Part shown: in pieces, positions 8,415 to 20,067 of the stretch
Numbering within the stretch: position 1 is the stretch's first letter
How the letters are laid out: every line of letters begins with the position of its first letter
Source of the DNA: DASQFI01 sp963780895
Lineage (GTDB): Bacteria; Acidobacteriota; Vicinamibacteria; Vicinamibacterales; SCN-69-37
Length of the DNA: 64,000 nt
NCBI GenBank assembly: GCA_963780895.1
Contig: CAWAEG010000007.1
Span: 434,001-498,000, forward strand
Direction: 5' to 3'
The notes under the pieces: model-generated
Databases searched by the model: none
The model's input: the letters and a program-made list of their open reading frames with translations, nothing else
Told to the model about the DNA's origin: nothing
Translations under genes and position numbers: made by a program

Positions 8415-9830
8415 ATGCGTCTTTTCAACACTCTCACGCGCGCCGAAGAAGAGTTCGTTCCCGCCGACGGACGGACCGTGCGGATGTACACGTGCGGGCT
8501 TACGGTCTACGCCCGCGGGCACATCGGCAATTTCCGGACTTTCGTCAGCCTGGACGTGCTCCGGCGTGCGCTGCGCCATCTCGAGGGCTACGAGGTGCGG
8601 CAGGTGCGCAATTTCACCGACGTGGATGACCGCACGATCGCCGCGTCCGAAAAGGCCGGCGTACCGCTGCGCGAGTACACCCAGCAGTGGGTCGACACGT
8701 TCGTCGAGGACGCCCGGGCGCTCGGTCTCGAGGAGGTCGAAGCCAGTCCGCGTGCGACCGACGACGAGAACCTCCGCGCGATGGCCGGGATGGTCAACGC
8801 GCTCGGCGATCGCGGCCACACGTATCAGTCGGACGGATCGACGTACTTCCGCATTGCCTCATTTCCCGAGTACGGGAAGCTCGCGCGCCTCGATCACGCC
8901 GGCATGCAGGCCGGCGCGCGCGTGGACGCCGACACGTACACGAAGCAGGATGTGCGCGATTTCGTGCTCTGGAAGGCGACGAAACCGGGCGAGCCGACCT
9001 GGGACGTCGGCTGTGGGCCGGGCCGGCCGGGCTGGCACATCGAGTGCTCGGCGATGGCCGTGCGCCTGCTGGGGCCGCCGCCCATCGACATCCATGGCGG
9101 CGGCATCGACCTGATCTTTCCGCACCACGAGAACGAGATCGCGCAGGCGGAAGGGTCGACCGGGCAGCTCTTTTCGCGCTTCTGGGTCCACGTCGAGTTC
9201 CTGAACCTCGACAACGAGAAGATGTCGAAGTCGCTCGGCAACGTCTTCACCGTGCGCGACGTGCTCGACAAGGGCTACCGCGCCTCGGCGCTCCGGTATC
9301 TGCTCATCTCGGTCCACTACCGCAAGCAACTGCTGTTCAACTGGGACGTGCTCGCCCAGGCGGACGCGGCCGTCACGCGCCTCGCGGACTTCGTCGCGCG
9401 CGTGGACGGGATTGCCGACGCTCGGCCGTCGAATCGGTTCATCGCGGGCCGGATCCGTTTGGCGCGCGCCGAGTTCCGCGAGGCGATCGCGCACGACCTG
9501 AACGTCCCGGGCGCGCTGGGCGCGATCTTCGAGCTCGTCCGCGAGATGCACGCGGCGATGGATCAGCACGAGATCGGCACCGCGGATGCCGCGCGCCTTC
9601 GCGAGACGATGGACGAAGTCGATCGCGTGATCGGCGTCCTCGCGCTGCGCCGCGCCGAGGACGCCCGGCCGCCGGTGCCGCCCGGGGAAATCGAACGGCT
9701 GATCGCGCTGCGGCGGGAGGCGCGGCACGCACGCGACTTCGCCCGCGCCGACGAGATTCGCCGCGAGCTCGACGACAAGGGCATCGTGCTCGAGGACTCG
9801 GCGGCCGGCACGCGCTGGAAGCGAAAGTGA
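8415..9830 (+). CDS. cysS: Cysteine--tRNA ligase
   Basis: 471 residues. Class I aminoacyl-tRNA synthetase signatures are in place: the HIGH-equivalent HIGNFRTF near residue 36 and KMSKSLGNVF near 268. Zinc-binding residues are visible in YTCGLTVY (Cys near 28), HIECSAM (about 210) and FPHHENEIAQ. The C-terminal DALR-like helical domain ends in the usual ELDDKGIVLEDSAAGTRWK. Charges tRNA-Cys in the cytoplasm. Last gene of the run begun at 6345; it is followed by a composite palindrome. Confidence 0.96.
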   Translation: MRLFNTLTRAEEEFVPADGRTVRMYTCGLTVYARGHIGNFRTFVSLDVLRRALRHLEGYEVRQVRNFTDVDDRTIAASEKAGVPLREYTQQWVDTFVEDARALGLEEVEASPRATDDENLRAMAGMVNALGDRGHTYQSDGSTYFRIASFPEYGKLARLDHAGMQAGARVDADTYTKQDVRDFVLWKATKPGEPTWDVGCGPGRPGWHIECSAMAVRLLGPPPIDIHGGGIDLIFPHHENEIAQAEGSTGQLFSRFWVHVEFLNLDNEKMSKSLGNVFTVRDVLDKGYRASALRYLLISVHYRKQLLFNWDVLAQADAAVTRLADFVARVDGIADARPSNRFIAGRIRLARAEFREAIAHDLNVPGALGAIFELVREMHAAMDQHEIGTADAARLRETMDEVDRVIGVLALRRAEDARPPVPPGEIERLIALRREARHARDFARADEIRRELDDKGIVLEDSAAGTRWKRK

Positions 9831-9836
9831 CAAGAG

Positions 9837-10000
9837 CATTGAGTAATTGGGTAATTGGTAATTGAGTAATTGACGAATCGATCGGTGACAATGAGATTGG
9901 AGCTTCGGTGATTACGTAATTGGTTCATTACTGGCACCGCCAGTTACCAATTACCGAATTTCTCAATTACCCAATTACTCAATTACCCAATTACTCAATG
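9837..10000. repeat. Composite palindrome of aattacc words
   Basis: Perfect 21-bp arms at 9837-9857 and 9980-10000, made of tandem copies of gtaattgg/gtaattga on the left and their complements on the right, with further word copies inside both arms. It fills the whole cysS-aminotransferase spacer. The right arm ends exactly on the ATG of the aminotransferase. AT-rich against a GC-rich background. The caattacccaatt word recurs at 41577-41616. Confidence 0.85.
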
Positions 10001-11344
10001 AATGCCCCCGTCCTCCGCACTCCGTTGCCCGGCCCCAAGGCGGCCGCCATCATCGCGCGCGATCGGGCGCGGGTGTCGACCTCCTACACGCGGGACTATC
10101 CGTTCGTCATGGCGCGCGGCGAGGGCGCCGTGGTCGAGGACGTCGACGGCAACGTGTTTCTCGACTGCGCCGCGGGGATCGCCGTCACGGGAACGGGGCA
10201 TTCACATCCGGACGTCGTGAAGGCGATCGTCGACCAGGCGCACAAGTACCTCCACATGTCGGGTACGGACTTCTATTACGAGCTCCAGGTCAGTCTCGCC
10301 GAAGAGATCGCGGCCATCGTGCCGATTGGCGCGCGCGACGGGGACGTCCGGTCCTTTTTCAGCAACTCCGGGACCGAGGCGATCGAAGCCGCGCTCAAGC
10401 TGGCGCGCTACGCGACGAAACGGTTCAACATCATCGCGTTCCTCGGCTCGTTTCACGGCCGCACGCTCGGGTCGCTCGCGGCGACGTCGAGCAAGTCCAT
10501 CCAGCGGAAGGGCTTCGGCCCGATGATGCCGGGCGTCTACCACGCTCCGTACGCCAACTGCTATCGCTGCCCGGTCGGCCAGCGGCCCGAGACGTGCGCG
10601 GCGGAGTGCCTGAGCTTCCTCGAGGACCAGATCCTGGTCCACCTCGTCTCGCCCGATGAAGTCGCGGGCGTCCTGGTCGAGCCCATCCAAGGAGAGGGCG
10701 GCTACGTCGTGCCGCCTCGACAGTTCCTCCAACGCCTCCGCGAGCTGACGACGCAGCACGGCATGCTGCTCATTGCCGACGAGGTGCAATCCGGAATGGG
10801 GCGGACCGGGCGCATGTTTGCGTGTGAACACTTCGACGTCACGGCTGACATCGTCACGCTCGCCAAGGGGATCGCGTCCGGGCTGCCGCTCGGCGTGACG
10901 AGCTCGCGCGCGTCCCTGATGACGTGGCCTCCGGGCGCGCACGCCTCGACGTTCGGCGGCAATCCGGTCAGCTGCGCGGCGGCGATCGAGACGATTCGCG
11001 TGCTCAAGAACGGCCTCATGCAGAACGCCGAGACCGTTGGCGCGCACCTCATGGCCCGGCTGCGCGACCTGATGGACAAGCACCCGATCATCGGCGACGT
11101 CCGCGGGAAGGGGCTCATGATCGGCGTCGAGCTCGTCCGTGACCGCCAGACCAAGGAGCGCGCCACCACCGAGCGCGACCGGCTGGTCCGGGAGATGTTC
11201 CAGCGCGGGGTGCTCCTCCTGGGCGCTGGGCGCAATGCGGTGCGCTTCGCGCCGCCGCTCGTGCTCACGACGGCACAGGCCGACACGGTCGTGACGATCT
11301 TCGACCAGGCGCTGACGACGGTCACGGGGGTCACGGGCGTCTGA
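9998..11344 (+). CDS. Class III (4-aminobutyrate/acetylornithine-type) aminotransferase
   Basis: 448 residues from the ATG at 9998 (MNAPVLRTPLPGPKA). A longer frame from 9920 would translate the intergenic palindrome and is rejected. PLP-dependent fold I class III features: NSGTEAIEAALKLAR near 125, FHGRTLGSLAATS, the PLP-contacting LLIADEVQSGMGRTG near 255, and TLAKGIASGLPLG with the Schiff-base Lys near 290. An insertion with paired cysteines (NCYRCPVGQRPETC) is found in several acidobacterial and archaeal 4-aminobutyrate aminotransferases. The best guess is omega-amino acid or GABA transamination with 2-oxoglutarate. The start codon is the last triplet of the palindrome arm and there is no clear ribosome binding site. 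Confidence 0.85.
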   Translation: MNAPVLRTPLPGPKAAAIIARDRARVSTSYTRDYPFVMARGEGAVVEDVDGNVFLDCAAGIAVTGTGHSHPDVVKAIVDQAHKYLHMSGTDFYYELQVSLAEEIAAIVPIGARDGDVRSFFSNSGTEAIEAALKLARYATKRFNIIAFLGSFHGRTLGSLAATSSKSIQRKGFGPMMPGVYHAPYANCYRCPVGQRPETCAAECLSFLEDQILVHLVSPDEVAGVLVEPIQGEGGYVVPPRQFLQRLRELTTQHGMLLIADEVQSGMGRTGRMFACEHFDVTADIVTLAKGIASGLPLGVTSSRASLMTWPPGAHASTFGGNPVSCAAAIETIRVLKNGLMQNAETVGAHLMARLRDLMDKHPIIGDVRGKGLMIGVELVRDRQTKERATTERDRLVREMFQRGVLLLGAGRNAVRFAPPLVLTTAQADTVVTIFDQALTTVTGVTGV

Positions 11345-11345
11345 A

Positions 11346-11577
11346 GCCGTGTCGGTACGACGGGTCTGAACTGCGCGGGTCGGTTCAACGGGTCTGAACT
11401 GCGCGGGTCGGTACGACGGGTACGGCGGGTCCAAGGAACGTTCTGACGCTGGCCATCTTTCTTAAAGAAGCTGACGAGCGACAGTTCGTTCCTCGGACCC
11501 GCCGTACCCGTCGTACCGACAAGCGCCGTTGACCCGCTCCTCACCCGCGCCTTTAACCCCCGTCGTACCGACACGGC
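11346..11577. repeat. Composite nested palindrome (ggtacgacggg words)
   Basis: Outer arms 11346-11364 and 11559-11577 are 19 bp and perfect. Inner arms 11407-11432 and 11495-11520 are 26 bp and perfect, extended by 11435-11440 with 11487-11492. The left half also has two direct copies of ctgaactgcgcgggtcgg. The element occupies the aminotransferase-padR spacer, upstream of the padR promoter. Confidence 0.9.
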
Positions 11578-11579
11578 AT

Positions 11580-11609
11580 TTGACTCCGAGGTTTATATCC
11601 CTCTAGCAT
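11580..11609 (+). promoter_or_regulatory. Candidate sigma-70 promoter of padR-ADOP 1
   Basis: TTGACT at 11580-11585 and TAGCAT at 11604-11609 with an 18-bp spacer, immediately before the GTG at 11618. The transcript would be leaderless or nearly so. ATATG and CATAT half-sites around 11608-11628 could be a PadR operator. This is inferred from sequence alone. Confidence 0.4.
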
Positions 11610-11617
11610 ATGTTTCT

Positions 11618-11960
11618 GTGCGACATATCAAACGGATCCTGGATCGCGAGCTCAAGAAGGGCAGCGCCGAGCTGCTGATTCTCTCGCTCGTCGAGACGCG
11701 GGCGCGGCACGGCTACGACATCGCCAAGCTCATCGAGCGGCGGTCGGGGGGCACGGTCCGCTTCAACATCCCGTCGCTCTATCCGTTGCTCTACCGCCTC
11801 GAGAAGCGCGGGTGGATCCAGGGGCGCTGGATCGAGCGGCCGGGCGAACGGCGGCGGCGCTGTTACCGGCTCACGGCGTCGGGCCGGCGGGTGCTGGCCG
11901 AGCAGCGCACTGGCTGGGAGGCCTTTGTTGCGGCGATCAACCGCATCGTCGGAGGGGAAC

Positions 11961-11968
<8 letters not shown>
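11618..11968 (+). CDS. PadR family transcriptional regulator
   Basis: 116 residues, GTG start at 11618. Winged-helix PadR signature: KGSAELLILSLVETRARHGY, then FNIPSLYPLLYRLEKRGWI and the wing RRCYRLTASGRRVLAEQ. PadR proteins of this short type bind DNA as dimers and usually repress their own operon. The ADOP permease gene starts 8 bases before its stop, so the two are almost surely co-transcribed and translationally coupled. The gene follows a long palindrome that may insulate it from the aminotransferase upstream. Its sequence differs clearly from the second PadR at 17027, so the two pairs are not a recent tandem duplication. Confidence 0.92.
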
Positions 11969-14720
<2,752 letters not shown>

Positions 14721-14777
14721 AGAGACTCAAGACTCGATGCGCGGCACGGTCGTCCCAAGATCAGGAGGGATTGAGCG

Positions 14778-15242
14778 ATGAAGCGCAATGCACTGTACGC
14801 CCTTGCCGTGTCCGTGCTGATCTCAGCAGCCGCGGCGGCGCAGACGCCACCACCTCAGACCACGCCGCCGCAGACGCCGCCACCTCAGACCACGCCGCCA
14901 CAGACGCCACCGGCTCCGGCGACCCCGGTGATGCAGGAGCTCACGGTCGTCGGCTGCGTCGTCAAAGGCGTGAAGCCGAACGTGTACTTGATCGAGCGTG
15001 CGATCGATCCGACGAAGAAGAACGATCCGGCGCGCACGTTCCGCATCCAGGCGCAGATGGAAGATCCTGATTTCGAGTCGCACGTGAACGCGAGGGTCGA
15101 GTTCACGGGTACCGCCGAAGTCAGGCCCGTGGCGCCGCCACCGCCCGGCGGCAAGATCGACGAGAAGGATCTGCCGGTGTTCATGGTCAAGAACTTTCAG
15201 CGGGTGGCAGACACCTGCACGGCGGACCCAGCATCGCGGTAA
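14778..15242 (+). CDS. Exported protein with Pro-Gln-Thr repeat linker
   Basis: 154 residues. AGGAGGG at 14763-14769 precedes the ATG at 14778. A signal peptide (MKRNALYALAVSVLISAAAAA) is followed by a low-complexity linker with alternating PPPQTT and PPQT units (about 25-48). A conserved-looking globular part follows: MQELTVVGCVVKGVKPNVY, then FTGTAEVRP, with a C-terminal Cys that could pair with the Cys in VVGC. The fold resembles small OB-like exported proteins of Acidobacteria, but I cannot name a family. The linker DNA is a tandem array of roughly 12- and 24-bp units, so its length may vary between strains. Confidence 0.7.
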   Translation: MKRNALYALAVSVLISAAAAAQTPPPQTTPPQTPPPQTTPPQTPPAPATPVMQELTVVGCVVKGVKPNVYLIERAIDPTKKNDPARTFRIQAQMEDPDFESHVNARVEFTGTAEVRPVAPPPPGGKIDEKDLPVFMVKNFQRVADTCTADPASR

Positions 15243-15260
15243 GTCACCAGCAGAGCGTAA

Positions 15261-15311
15261 GACCTCGGGTTTCGTTTGTGGAAGATCAAAGCGAAAACGA
15301 AACCCGAGGTC
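15261..15311. terminator. 17-bp perfect hairpin between convergent genes
   Basis: Arms 15261-15277 and 15295-15311 pair perfectly around a 17-nt loop. It lies between the converging exported-protein gene and the DUF4126 gene and could end transcription from both sides, although a clear U-tract is lacking. The right arm with flanks (aaacccgaggtcctgtc) recurs at about 1302-1317, and gacctcgggt with its complement forms the inner stem at 35232-35278. It is therefore also a dispersed repeat. Confidence 0.65.
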
Positions 15312-15356
15312 CTGTCGTTCGTGGTTGATAGCTCTTGGGGAGACCAACCCCGCTGG

Positions 15357-15992
15357 CTACTGCTTGCTGGAGTAATTCAGGTCCGGCACGACCGGGCGAT
15401 CCAACCGATGCATCGCCGATCGCCAGAGTGCAGCCAAGGCCTTCACGATCCAGCGCACCAGCAGGACGATGATCACGAGGAGGACGATGACGATCGTGGC
15501 GGCGAGGAACGGATACTGCGTGGCGAACCACGTGATGAAGATCGCGAATCCGTCTTCGGCGAGGCTCAACAGGAAATTCGAGACCGGCTCGGGCGATGAC
15601 GTCACCGCCGCGCGCGCGGCGGTCTTGCCGCCGTGCGCGGCCAACGCGACCGAGCCGCCGACCGCGGTGGCGACCGCCTGCCACGTCGGGCTCAGGCCGC
15701 TCGTCGCCGCATAGCCGAGCAACGCACCGACAGGCACGCGCACGAACGTCTGGAGCGCGTTCCACACCAGATCGAACATCGGAATCTTGTCGGCGATGAA
15801 TTCGACGACAAACAGCGTGGCGCTGATTCCGATCACCCATTCGTTGCCCAACATCTCGAGCGAGCCCGGCAGCGTCAGGACGTCGAAGCGGGCGAGCAGG
15901 CCCAGCGTCGCGACCGTGGCATAGACGTTGAGGCCCGCCGCGAAGCTCACGGCGACCAGAAACGCGACCAGCTCGTCCCGGGGGAAGGGCAT
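15357..15992 (-). CDS. DUF4126 family integral membrane protein
   Basis: 211 residues, ATG at 15992. The layout is that of DUF4126: an N-terminal membrane segment (LVAFLVAVSFAAGLNVYATV), a conserved middle (LEMLGNEWVIG, then FVVEFIADKIPMFDLVWNAL), a Gly/Ala-rich segment (LAAHGGKTAARAAVTSSPEP), and two C-terminal membrane segments with an Ile/Val-rich stretch near 165-185. The function of the family is unknown. Transcribed opposite to both neighbours, so probably monocistronic. Confidence 0.88.
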   Translation of the reverse strand: MPFPRDELVAFLVAVSFAAGLNVYATVATLGLLARFDVLTLPGSLEMLGNEWVIGISATLFVVEFIADKIPMFDLVWNALQTFVRVPVGALLGYAATSGLSPTWQAVATAVGGSVALAAHGGKTAARAAVTSSPEPVSNFLLSLAEDGFAIFITWFATQYPFLAATIVIVLLVIIVLLVRWIVKALAALWRSAMHRLDRPVVPDLNYSSKQ

Positions 15993-16039
15993 ACCTCTAG
16001 TGTAGGGAAACCAGCCTTTTTTCTACAGGGCTACATGAA

Positions 16040-16954
16040 ATGATTACGATCCCCGTGGGAAAAAGGTCCATCCCGCTGTGGCTCTGGCTGGTGAGCCAGG
16101 CGCCGGCCGTCGTCACGGTGCCCGTCGAACAGGCGTCGCACGTGTTCTTTGCGCGCACCACTATCAATGAGCGCGGTCCGTTCTGGCTCACGGTCGACAC
16201 CGGCGCGACGCTGACGGTCATCGATCCGGACACCGCGGCCGGCCTCGGGCTCCGGGTTACAGACGCCGGCGCCCGGTCGAACGTCGGCGTCACGAGCGGT
16301 CTTACGTCCGTGGGGACAACCCGCGGCGCGCGCATCAAGGTCGGCGAGGCGGACCTCTTCGTTCCGTCACCGTTGTACGTCGTCCCGGTCCGGGCGACGC
16401 AGCCGTTTCTCAAGCACCGCATCGACGGAATCCTTGGAACCGATTTTCTCTCGCGGTACGTCGTCGAATTCGACTACCACCGTGGACGCGTCGTCCTTTG
16501 CCAGCCAGGCGCTTTCGACGGCAAGGAACTGCCGCCCGCCGTCCGCGTCACGACTCGGGGAAACGTGCTGCTTGCGCCCGCGTCGCTGAGATTGGCCGAC
16601 GGCACCTCGCTGCCGTCCCGGTTGCTGGTCGATACGGGCAGCAACCAGGGTCTCACGCTGACCAGTCCCTTCGTCCGGCGTCATCGGCTCATCGAACGCT
16701 TTCCGAGCCGGCGCGCCACGGCCTCTGCCGGCATCGGCGGCATCGTCACGTCACCGCTCGTGACGTTGTCGTCGTTGTCGATCGGTGACGCGCATTTCCG
16801 CCAGCCGGACGCGGCCCTCTCGCGCGAGACGACGGGCCTGCACGCCAGCGATTCGTTCGACGGCATCCTTGGTGCCGACCTGCTCCGGCACTTCACCGTC
16901 GTCGTGGACTACCCCGGGCGCCGGATCTTCCTGCGGCCGGCCACGCGGCGGTAG
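16040..16954 (+). CDS. Retropepsin-like aspartic protease, tandem domains
   Basis: 304 residues. The ATG at 16040 is used; the ATG at 16035 reads into a stop at once. A hydrophobic N-terminus (SIPLWLWLVSQAPAVV) suggests export or membrane anchoring. There are two copies of the retroviral-type aspartic protease half: FWLTVDTGATLTVI with IDGILGTDFLSRY, and LLVDTGSNQGLTL with FDGILGADLLRHF. Each carries the catalytic DTG and the later hydrophobic-hydrophobic-Gly psi-loop motif (ILGxD). Single-domain bacterial relatives act as dimers, so two domains in one chain may form a pepsin-like internal dimer. The substrate is unknown. The gene stands alone between DUF4126 and the second PadR. Confidence 0.82.
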   Translation: MITIPVGKRSIPLWLWLVSQAPAVVTVPVEQASHVFFARTTINERGPFWLTVDTGATLTVIDPDTAAGLGLRVTDAGARSNVGVTSGLTSVGTTRGARIKVGEADLFVPSPLYVVPVRATQPFLKHRIDGILGTDFLSRYVVEFDYHRGRVVLCQPGAFDGKELPPAVRVTTRGNVLLAPASLRLADGTSLPSRLLVDTGSNQGLTLTSPFVRRHRLIERFPSRRATASAGIGGIVTSPLVTLSSLSIGDAHFRQPDAALSRETTGLHASDSFDGILGADLLRHFTVVVDYPGRRIFLRPATRR

Positions 16955-17026
16955 CGCGCGCCGGCGCCGTTCGAAACCGCCCAGTTGACAGGCGCCGCGT
17001 GCTGCCACAGGATCCCTAATTAACTT

Positions 17027-17365
17027 ATGGGAGATCGGCCGCCTTCGGGTGAGCTGCTGCCGGGGACCCTCGACATGTTGATCCTCAAGACGCTGACGCG
17101 CGGCGAGATGCACGGCTACGGCATCGCGCAGTCGATCCAGCGGGCGTCCGACGACGTGCTTCACGTCGAGGAGGGCGCGCTCTACCCGGCCCTGCATCGT
17201 CTCGAAGTGCGCGGCTGGCTGCGGTCGACGTGGGGCACCTCCGAGAACAACCGCCGCGCGAAGTTCTACCGGTTGAGCGCGCTCGGCCGCCGCGAGCTCG
17301 AGCGCGAAGCCGACTACTGGCATCGCGTCGCTTCGGCCGTCACGCGCGTCATGCAGGGCGCCTGA
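17027..17365 (+). CDS. PadR family transcriptional regulator
   Basis: 112 residues from the ATG at 17027. PadR winged helix: LLPGTLDMLILKTLTRGEMH, GYGIAQSIQRASDDVLHVEE, then GALYPALHRLEVRGWL and RRAKFYRLSALGRREL. This is the common ADOP-linked PadR subtype. A TTGACA at 16986-16991 is a good -35 element, but the expected -10 position (CAGGAT near 17009) is weak. The TGA overlaps the ATG of the ADOP permease (TGATG), so the two form a coupled operon. It probably represses its own operon in response to an unknown ligand. Confidence 0.93.
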   Translation: MGDRPPSGELLPGTLDMLILKTLTRGEMHGYGIAQSIQRASDDVLHVEEGALYPALHRLEVRGWLRSTWGTSENNRRAKFYRLSALGRRELEREADYWHRVASAVTRVMQGA

Positions 17366-20067
17366 TGAAATGGCGTCACGATCTCATCAGCGTCTGGCGC
17401 CGAGTGCTAACTCTCGCGAGCCGGCGCCGCCGGGCCCGTGAAGTCGAGGATGAGCTCGCGTTTCACCTCGCCATGCGCCGGGAAGAGCGGGAGCGCGCCG
17501 GTCTTCCGGCGGACCAGGCGCGCCTTGCGGCTACCCGTCAATTCGGCAATGTCACGGCGCTCAAGGAGCAGACACGAGAGATGTGGACCTTCCCGTCGTT
17601 CGAGAGCGTCGTTCAGGACGTTCGCTACGCGTTCCGAACGCTGATCAGATCCCGCGGCTTCAGCGTCGTCGCCGTACTCGTGCTCGCGATCGGCATCGGC
17701 GCCAACACGGCGATGTTCAGCCTGGTGGACGCCATGCTTTTGCGCGGCCTGCCGTATCCAGATTCCGATCGGCTGGTGGTGCTGATCGGAAGCGTGCAGC
17801 GCGCGACCGTTGAACGACGCGGCAATTCCTATCCGGATCACCAGGACTGGCGGGCGCAGTCCACGCGCTTCGTGGACATGGCGGCGTACGGCACGACCAC
17901 GCTGACCCTCATGGGTTTCGACGAGCCGGAGCGGATTCCGATTGAAACGGTCTCGGCGCAGTACTTCTCGGTGATGGGCGTGGCCCCGGCCCTCGGACGG
18001 ACGTTCCGGCCGGACGAGGACGAAGTCCCGAACCGCGATGCCGTCGTAGTCCTGAGCGACGGATTGTGGCGGCGGCGCTTTGGGGCCGATCCGTCGATCG
18101 TCAATCGCACGATGCAGTCGGCGGCGCGGACGTACACCATCGTCGGCGTCATGCCGCCAGACTTCACGGGCATTTCGGACACGGCACAGCTCTGGATTCC
18201 CTTCGCGCTGAGCGGGACGTCGTTCGACAACCGCGGGAACCGCGGATTCCAGACCGTCGCGCGGCTCAAGCCCGGCGCGACGATCGATCAGGCCCGCGCC
18301 GAGCTCGACGTAGTCTCGAAGCAGCTCGAAGCCGCGTATCCCGGCACGAACGAGAAACGCGGTGTCGAGGTGAGCCCGCTCTCCGTCGAGACCTACGGGC
18401 AGCTCCAGCCGGTCGTCTTGACGCTCATGGCCGCCGTCAGCTTCGTGCTGCTCATCGCGTGTGCCAACGTCGCCAATCTGCTGATCGGCCGTTCCGAGAC
18501 ACGGCAGAAAGAGATCGCCGTGCGGACGGCGCTCGGCGCGGGGCAATCGAGGCTGCTGCGGCTCCTCGTCACGGAGAGCTGCGTGCTGACGTTGATCGGC
18601 GCGGCCGCGGGCGTGGGTCTGGCGAAACTGTCCGTGCAGGCGCTCACCGCCGCCAGCCCGGTCACCTTTCCGTCGTTCGTGCAGCCCGGCCTCAACCTCT
18701 CCGTCCTGGCGTTCACGATCGCCGTGGCGGTCTTCTGCGGTTTGCTGCTTGGCCTTGCGCCGGCAATGCACATGCGCTGGTCGAAGCTGACGGACGCCCT
18801 CAAGGAGACGGCGCGCGGTTCGACCGGCGTGCGATCGCACCGTCTGCGTGCCGGTCTGATCGTCGCGGAGGTCGCTCTGGCGATCGTCCTGCTCATCGGC
18901 GCGGGCCTCATGATCAGATCGGTTCAGAAGCTGACGGCCATCGATCCGGGCTTCAACCCGGACGGGCTCCTCACACTGAGCGCGAGCATTCCCAGACAGC
19001 CGGTCGCGGCAGCGTCGGCCCCCGCGCCAGCCGGGCCTGGCGGCCAGACAACCCCGCCGCCACCCCCGCCGTTCGTCGTGTCCGGGGCCGAACTCCTCAC
19101 ACACGTCAAGGCCGTGCCCGGCGTGACGTCCGCGAGCCTGGCGAGTGACGTCCCGCTCGCCGACGGCAGCTCCGCCACCTTCTACTCAGCCGAGGGCGAC
19201 ACGAACACAAGCGCCGAGACGAGGCCGCGGGCCTACGTCCATCGGGTCACGCCCGAGTTCTTCGCCACGCTGGGCATGCCGCTCAGGGCCGGCCGGACGT
19301 TCCACGAGAGCGAAGCGACGCCCGACGGGACGATGGTCATCGTCAGCGAGGGCGTGACGCGCCGCTTCTGGCCGAACCAGGATCCGATTGGGAAACGCAT
19401 CAAGATCGGTCAGGTCTCGTCGCCGAGCCCGTGGCTCACCATCGTCGGCGTGGTCCCCGACGTGAAGTATCGTGGCCTGCCGGCCAACCCGACGTCGGAT
19501 CCGGACCTCTATTTCCCGGCGCTCGACCGCACGGTGCAGGGCCTGCTGATTCGCACGAGCGTCGATCCTGCTTCGGTGGCCGGTGCTGTCCGAGCCGCGA
19601 TCCGCCGCGCGCATCCGTCCATCGTCGTCTACAACGTCACGCCGATGCGCGAGCTCGTCAGGGCCCAGACGGCCGCCTCGACGTTCACGACGTGGATTCT
19701 CGGGCTCTTCGCGACGACCGCTCTGGTGCTCTCCGTCATCGGCATCTACGGCGTGATGTCGTACCTGGTCACCCAGCGCACGCGCGAATTCGGCATTCGA
19801 CTCGCGCTCGGCGCGACGCGGCGGGAGCTGGTCGGCGTGGTCCTTCGCCACGGCGCACGATTGATTGCGACAGGCGCGGTAATTGGCGTCGTGGGTTCTC
19901 TGGGCCTGTCGCGGCTGCTGGAAGACCTGCTCTACGGCGTGACGACCGTAGACGTCGCGTCCGGCATGGCGATTCTGGTGCTGGTGGTCGTGGCGTTGCT
20001 GGCCTGCGCGGTCCCCGCGTTCCGGGCCACGCGGGTGGATCCCGTGATTGCGTTGCGGAACGAGTAG
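17365..20067 (+). CDS. ADOP family MacB/FtsX-type permease 2
   Basis: 900 residues from the ATG at 17365, which overlaps the padR stop. The cytoplasmic N-terminal domain (EVEDELAFHLAMRREERERA) is followed by the first membrane segment (LVLAIGIGANTAMFSLVDAM), a MacB-type periplasmic domain and two FtsX blocks (VANLLIGRSETRQKEIAVRT; IYGVMSYLVTQRTREFGIRL). A Pro-rich insert (about residues 550-575, TTPPPPPPF) interrupts the second periplasmic domain. The stop codon TAG is the first base pair of a 32-bp inverted repeat. The family is as for the permease at 11961, but the two are only distantly alike. Confidence 0.93.
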   Translation: MKWRHDLISVWRRVLTLASRRRRAREVEDELAFHLAMRREERERAGLPADQARLAATRQFGNVTALKEQTREMWTFPSFESVVQDVRYAFRTLIRSRGFSVVAVLVLAIGIGANTAMFSLVDAMLLRGLPYPDSDRLVVLIGSVQRATVERRGNSYPDHQDWRAQSTRFVDMAAYGTTTLTLMGFDEPERIPIETVSAQYFSVMGVAPALGRTFRPDEDEVPNRDAVVVLSDGLWRRRFGADPSIVNRTMQSAARTYTIVGVMPPDFTGISDTAQLWIPFALSGTSFDNRGNRGFQTVARLKPGATIDQARAELDVVSKQLEAAYPGTNEKRGVEVSPLSVETYGQLQPVVLTLMAAVSFVLLIACANVANLLIGRSETRQKEIAVRTALGAGQSRLLRLLVTESCVLTLIGAAAGVGLAKLSVQALTAASPVTFPSFVQPGLNLSVLAFTIAVAVFCGLLLGLAPAMHMRWSKLTDALKETARGSTGVRSHRLRAGLIVAEVALAIVLLIGAGLMIRSVQKLTAIDPGFNPDGLLTLSASIPRQPVAAASAPAPAGPGGQTTPPPPPPFVVSGAELLTHVKAVPGVTSASLASDVPLADGSSATFYSAEGDTNTSAETRPRAYVHRVTPEFFATLGMPLRAGRTFHESEATPDGTMVIVSEGVTRRFWPNQDPIGKRIKIGQVSSPSPWLTIVGVVPDVKYRGLPANPTSDPDLYFPALDRTVQGLLIRTSVDPASVAGAVRAAIRRAHPSIVVYNVTPMRELVRAQTAASTFTTWILGLFATTALVLSVIGIYGVMSYLVTQRTREFGIRLALGATRRELVGVVLRHGARLIATGAVIGVVGSLGLSRLLEDLLYGVTTVDVASGMAILVLVVVALLACAVPAFRATRVDPVIALRNE

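Noticed and set aside
9837..10000. Origin of replication or AT-rich attachment site
   Set aside because: No DnaA boxes or integrase; the AT-richness comes from the word repeat itself.
17407..19104. 565-residue minus-strand ORF across ADOP permease 2
   Set aside because: Antisense shadow in GC-rich DNA; no recognisable domain.
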